From Manduca sexta (Eukaryota > Arthropoda > Insecta > Lepidoptera > Sphingidae), in assembly GCF_014839805.1 (NCBI RefSeq), contig NC_051138.1, positions 2,912,983-2,976,982 on the forward strand: a stretch of 64,000 bases of DNA, written 5' to 3'. The translations under genes were made by a program, and so were the position numbers. The notes under the pieces were generated by a model. The model ran no database searches, had not been told where the DNA came from, and saw only the letters and a program-made list of their open reading frames with translations. Positions 59,266 to 64,000 of the stretch are shown piece by piece (position 1 is the stretch's first letter; each line of letters starts with the position of its first letter).

Positions 59266-60229
59266 TAAATCTTAATATTTTTGCCATTTTAATATTGCCC
59301 AGTGACTTGCTTGGCGTCATTTAGTTTTTCCAGTCATTACACACTTTAAATGTTAAAAAAAATCTTCGTGTCACCACATGTTATAAAATACTTTATCATA
59401 TGACGGTTATAAAAACATTTACGACGATTCGCATTATCAATAGTCGAAGAGCAAGCATTGTTTTTAATGAAAGTGTGTTATAAGCAGTAAATATAAAAGA
59501 AGAAAAGGACAATTAATTAAAAAGATATGTTCAACTTATGAACACAAACACAACCGTAGGAATTAAGAAAACGCCTTTTCTATATTGGAATACTGAGAAT
59601 TTGGAAGATATTTGAAGGACATCTAATAAACACATTCAGGGTTTTCTAAGACTTGAGATTTTTCATCGGGGTTACTGACCAACCGCACTGAAACCTTTAG
59701 GGAAAAGGTTGTTCAGTCGTCCCATTGTTCCCCGTGTACGAAAAACGTGTCCCCTAATCTAATTACTATTATAATTACAAACATTTGCGAAAATGTTTGT
59801 AGTAAAGTAATACATGTAGAAAAAACTAAATGGATTTGGATGAAATTTGGCACACAAGCAAACCATATACTGGATTAACACATAGATTACTTTTTAACTC
59901 GGTAATTTGCTCCCACGGGAAATAATGGGATTTTTTTTAATACCCTACTCAACAAAATCTAGAGAACAAGGGAATGATTGTGTATATTTTGAATTAAATA
60001 TTTTTTGTCTTAAATGTTATACATAAATAGAAGCGTAAATAAATATTCATTTTAATTTTGTAATTGAATTAAAGAATTTCTAAGTGAGAAAATAAAAATT
60101 TATTACAAAATACTAACATAGTACTAGAACAAAAAAAAAACAAGTTCATGAAAATTAAAAAACAAACTAAAGCATAAGTAAAAAATAATCAAAAAGAATA
60201 TTCCTAACCATTTTTTAATGGTCTGTTGG

Positions 60230-60815
60230 ACCTCCTAAGGTGTGAGCGTTGGCATACTGAGAATAAGGTGATGAATTGTCGACTCTGGAATAAGACTACA
60301 TACTTTGGAAAGGTGTGAAAAAAGTTCTTCCGCGTTCAAATTTTGGAGAAAACGACTGAAAGCCCTTCCCCGAGCAAATCCCACGCATGCATAAAGGGAT
60401 TGACATCGGCGGACTGAGCATGCCACTATATATGTAGATAATACGGTGATATTGCACTCGCCGAACAAATTCAACACCGGCCTTGCGGCGTGCACGTGCA
60501 TTATCATGCATGAATATACATTTTTGCCCGAGTTGCTGTCGATGAGGAATGACCAAAGGGCGCACAATATCGTCACGGTAATGCCCCGCGTTTTAATAGC
60601 CTCGTATCTAAACGAGATCTGTTCTTCCACCTAGACGTATTCCAGCCTACACGATTATCGTTCCGACTTGGTAAGAATGAACTTCCTGATTTTAGAGTCG
60701 ATTCTAGCCCAGGAACTCGCCAAATTCTCTTTGGATCGGGATGAAATCCGAATCCAGAGTATCCGAAAACAGAACACGGGCACACTGATCGTCGGTCCAT
60801 CGCAAATGTGTTAGC
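60230..60815 (-). pseudogene. Decayed Tc1/mariner-type transposase
   Basis: Minus-strand pieces in several frames: an N-terminal part with TDDQCARVLFSD (the strand carrying the second catalytic Asp in this family) and PKRIWRVPG, then, after frame changes, FMHDNARAR (the FxHDNAxxH block with the next Asp). Pieces are separated by frameshifts and no intact frame remains. The expected C-terminal catalytic block is not readable. Terminal repeats were not found. Confidence 0.65.
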
Positions 60816-61626
60816 TCACAATATACAAAGCCCTCAAATTTCAAATTGCAGGGCTGGAACTCTTAGTGAGAGTCACAAAAATTACAAGGCAGTAACGATA
60901 ACTTCAATAATCTCGCAAATCTTTACGTAAGAAATCCCCGAACTTTCCGACCAAGTTTAGTTTTACCTCCATATTTCGAAAAGATTACATAATATTATGC
61001 TTTTTGATTATATTTTTTTTTATTTCGAACATTTATTGAATGCACTTTCAACCTACATTTTAAATTTAGTGGCCAGTACTTTTTTAAAGATATATATACC
61101 CATAGTATATATAGAGGGTATAAATAAGTTAATATACTCCGCTTGTTCCCTAGATTTTGTTGAGAAATGTAGATGGAGCTGACGTCATAGATGCGCTATG
61201 ATGCCCTATAAATCGATACAATGTTTTAAAGACTTCTGTAATGGGATAGGCTTTTCACGCGGGCGAATTCGCGAGCAACACCTAGTACTATAATTAGGTT
61301 CTGGGATGCATCAAGAGGTTAAAAAATATTTTTCAAAAAAATATCTTATACATAATATTCTGTATTATTAAAATGCAGATGGCTTATTAAAATGGATTCA
61401 GTAGTTTTAAGATATGACGTGAGATAGGTACCAATAATTTTCTTACTTATCTAAAATATTATAAATGCGAAGGTTTATAATAATGTTTAAAATGAAATAA
61501 AATACTTTATTTATCACGTAGGCGAACAAAGTTGCACTTATGATACGTCAAAACAATTTGTACGAAAATTACTTTTACTATAAGAAATTTTAGCGTATAT
61601 TGTATCTCAGTAAGGTAAGTAAGGTA

Positions 61627-61830
61627 AAGGCCCTATTTCGTCTCACGGGCATATCCATATTTTTTTAAGTACGGGCGATCTAATTGAAGGATAGCTTTAG
61701 TAGCTGTATAGGTAAACGAGTCAAATAATGGCCTATTTACCAATATGGTTGTAAAGGCTGTCCTTCGATTAGAACGGCAGTGATCACAAATATATGAACG
61801 AGTCGTTCTAGACAGAATAAGGCCCCTTAA
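61627..61830. mobile_element. Fold-back element, copy 3
   Basis: Begins AAGGCCCTATTTCG and ends GAATAAGGCCCC, with GATCTAATTGAAGGATAGCT on the left facing GGCTGTCCTTCGATTAGAAC on the right. Diverged member of the 46611/50663 family. Confidence 0.65.
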
Positions 61831-62289
61831 CCTTAACCCGGTGGAAATATTTAAAATTTTAAATTTACTTTTTAAAGTAGATGGTGCTGGCGTCGTAAAG
61901 ATGGCGCCAAACATCCCTACATGATCTATGGATTTTTGTAACGGCAAAGGCTTCTCAAGGTGACGAAACCGCTAATAACGCCTAGTATGCGATAAAACGA
62001 AAAATATATTTACTCACTAGCTTTCACACGGAGATCTACCCGTGTAAAATTCAAATTTGACAAGCGTAAATTTATTCCCAATCAAACCGTTCTCTAATAA
62101 ATTTTTTGTCGTAAATAATTCCACATTGCGATTAGGTATTATAAAACAAAACAAACCGACGTAATACCAGACAGGCGGACGTACTGATCACGTAGCGATA
62201 ATTAATGGACACATACATATATTTATTTACAACGCTTTGATAACGCAGTGTTTGTCGCGCGGCCTCGCTGAGTTCCCGCGTTTTGTAAA

Positions 62290-62339
62290 ATGTGGAGCAA
62301 AAGTGCATCGTTCGCGCGGCGGATATCGCCCATCGCCAG
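62290..62339 (+). CDS. Candidate first coding exon of a plus-strand gene (mitochondrial-type leader)
   Basis: ATG at 62290 with A at -3, 16 codons plus two bases, then a strong donor CAG|GTATGT. The peptide MWSKSASFARRISPIA has no acidic residues and is rich in Ser, Arg and Lys, as mitochondrial presequences are. It lies in a local GC/CpG-rich patch (about 62245-62340) in AT-rich DNA, as housekeeping promoters often do. No convincing second exon is visible before the window ends, so the product cannot be named. It would be divergent from nompC, with about 5.2 kb between starts. Confidence 0.4.
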
Positions 62340-64000
62340 GTATGTCGTTTGTTATCGTTAATGAGTGTACAAATATATTTATTTATATACTTTAAATACA
62401 GAAAAATATATAACGAATATAAGAAGTGTTAATGGCATTTTCTACCACTCGACCACGGTGGCGCTGAGATAAATAAGTTGGTACATCTACAAACGGTGAA
62501 ATAAATATAGAGTTTCACTGTATTTTTTTAATCATTTTATGATAAATGAAGCTGATTGCTTGGAAGATGATAAGACAATTAATCAATATACACTAGCAAA
62601 ATAAATAAGAAGTTTTAATTGATATGTATGATGCTGCAATGTGCTCGTGACCCTGACACACGTGGTACACCTTATAATGCCTTGTAATGAACTGGCTATT
62701 ATGTTCTAAAGCAGACAATAAATACCTGTCACCTACCTTAAGTTTATTCTTACTTTGCCAATAATTCGCATTCGCTTACTACAACTAAAATGATCCCAAA
62801 TTAATATACCCATAAGACTCATTTTTATTGGCTGTTAGAGTCCGCGTGCGGGGTGGGAGAGATTTTCTCTTCACGAATGCTATAGGGACCTCATGTGAGA
62901 ATCATTTTTATTTGTCGTTACCCCGTGTTATATTGATATTATTTCATTTCGCATTGACTGAATAAAGACAAGTAAAAATAAGCTAGAATGGTCGGTTTAA
63001 GTTTTTAATTAAGTATTTTGATATTTTCATAAATAAAGAAGACGACCTATTCTTTTACAAAATAATATAATCGATGGTCGAAATTTTAAATTTCTGAGTA
63101 ATATTCATAAACGTCTGAATACATTAACTCAGAAACGAAAATCTTTGCAGATATTTATTAAAATAGATATGCAGTTTTTTAGACTAGGAGACTAGGTCAA
63201 CTAGAACGTCTTTGAGAAATCTTTTTAGTCTAACAGGATGTGTGTCAATACTCATGCTATCTTACCGGAAAAGTTTTCAAACTAAAGCTAAATTATCTCG
63301 CTATGATATAACAGCACTGATTTTGATTACTCAGTGTTCATAACTTTGGAATGACAAATTAAAAAAATCAGGCATAGTTTTAAATTACTCTATATCATCG
63401 TCAAATGAAACGTTATTTACAATCAAAACATGGACATTGACAAGTTGTTATTGTTAAATAATGAGTTTAATGAGATAGTAAAAATATGTGTTCTTTTAAA
63501 ATAAATGTATTTTAATGAACTTTTGATTCTGATTATTTATAAAGGAGCATAATACTGATATATATGTACTACGTACAGTATGCGATAGAATATATTGCGA
63601 CACTAGAGTTATTTGCCTGTTCTTTTCTGGTGAGAACTGCTTTCGGAATTGGTGGACTACCACCAGAATATGAACATCATATTGACGGAATCTAAATAAT
63701 GTATAACATTTTACAAGTTCAAATAAATTATTTCATTTATTGGCGTTGTTATAAACCTTATCATATCAATTTTGCACTTTTTCAAGTTTTATAACTATAT
63801 CCTGATATGGAATTAAGATTTAGATAACTTGCTTGGACTAGACGCACATTTTGTGAGTAAATACTACGCGTCGCTGTTCCCCCAGAACCACGTTAAAAAT
63901 AATAAAATAATCTACGTTATGTATATCAATATTTATAACTCTTCTACTGTCTGCTTTATAACTTTGTCCATATCAAATAATGATAATTATCAGCTGAGAC
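62340..64000 (+). other. Right end: probable first intron of the plus-strand gene
   Basis: AT-rich sequence following the donor GTATGT at 62340. No acceptor with a convincing coding frame was found. It includes the repeat at 63616-63739. Confidence 0.4.
63616..63739. repeat. Interspersed repeat, copy 2 of 2
   Basis: Same arrangement as 7497-7609, with TCTGGTGAGAACTGC, GGAATCTAAATAATGTATAA and AAATTATTTCATTTAT in the same order. Confidence 0.55.

Larger units (their letters stand above)
58332..62289. other. Intergenic DNA right of nompC
   Basis: Besides the listed repeats and the transposase relic, AT-rich DNA without a supported gene. The last 50 bp (62245 on) become CpG-rich and probably belong to the promoter of the plus-strand gene. 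Confidence 0.5.

Noticed and set aside
1..64000. CRISPR arrays, bacterial operons, integrated prophage or virus
   Set aside because: No regular short repeats with unique spacers, no prokaryotic gene arrangement and no viral genes. The only regular array is the 123-bp Helitron unit, which has no spacers.

Overview
The window is AT-rich insect nuclear DNA, almost certainly from a moth or butterfly. The clues are the exon-intron genes with GT-AG introns, Helitrons with TC...CTAG ends inserted between A and T, several families of tRNA-headed SINEs and small inverted-repeat elements. No species can be named from the sequence.

The main content is one gene on the minus strand, nompC (TRPN), a mechanotransduction channel. 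I rebuilt it from 57093 down to 10985 as 19 coding exons plus one alternative exon. Each junction has a GT donor and an AG acceptor and all phases agree. The product is 1707 or 1710 residues: a basic/acidic N-terminal tail, a very long ankyrin array (about residues 110-1150), a linker, pre-S1 and S1-S6, a TRP domain and a C-terminal tail. Introns 1 (20.3 kb) and 2 (9.7 kb) are repeat-rich. The exons for residues 217 to 1473 are packed into about 8 kb (15980-23585).

Downstream on the same strand is a complete seven-exon secreted lipase of 319 residues (7107 down to 2392), with a signal peptide and Ser, Asp and His of the triad. Tail-to-tail with it, on the plus strand, lie the last exons of an unidentified membrane protein (1414-2187); its reading frame appears broken by one base. 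At the right end, a GC-rich patch at 62290-62339 looks like the first coding exon of a plus-strand gene with an arginine/serine-rich, mitochondrial-type leader. A tRNA-Leu(UAG) gene sits inside a nompC intron.

The most interesting signal is the pair of tandem exons 16A and 16B of nompC. Each encodes the whole pore helix, selectivity filter and S6, and both have identical splice phases. The gap between them is only 36 nt. That is too short for a normal intron, and joining the two exons gives an immediate stop. The channel therefore seems built to choose one of two pores. A second signal is a possible internal start: an uninterrupted reading frame with its own ATG (23768) runs into exon 5 inside a CpG-rich patch and would give a channel lacking the first ankyrin repeats.

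The rest is introns and intergenic DNA filled with SINEs, Helitrons (one carrying an expanded array of a 123-bp unit), fold-back and TIR elements and a decayed Tc1/mariner transposase.
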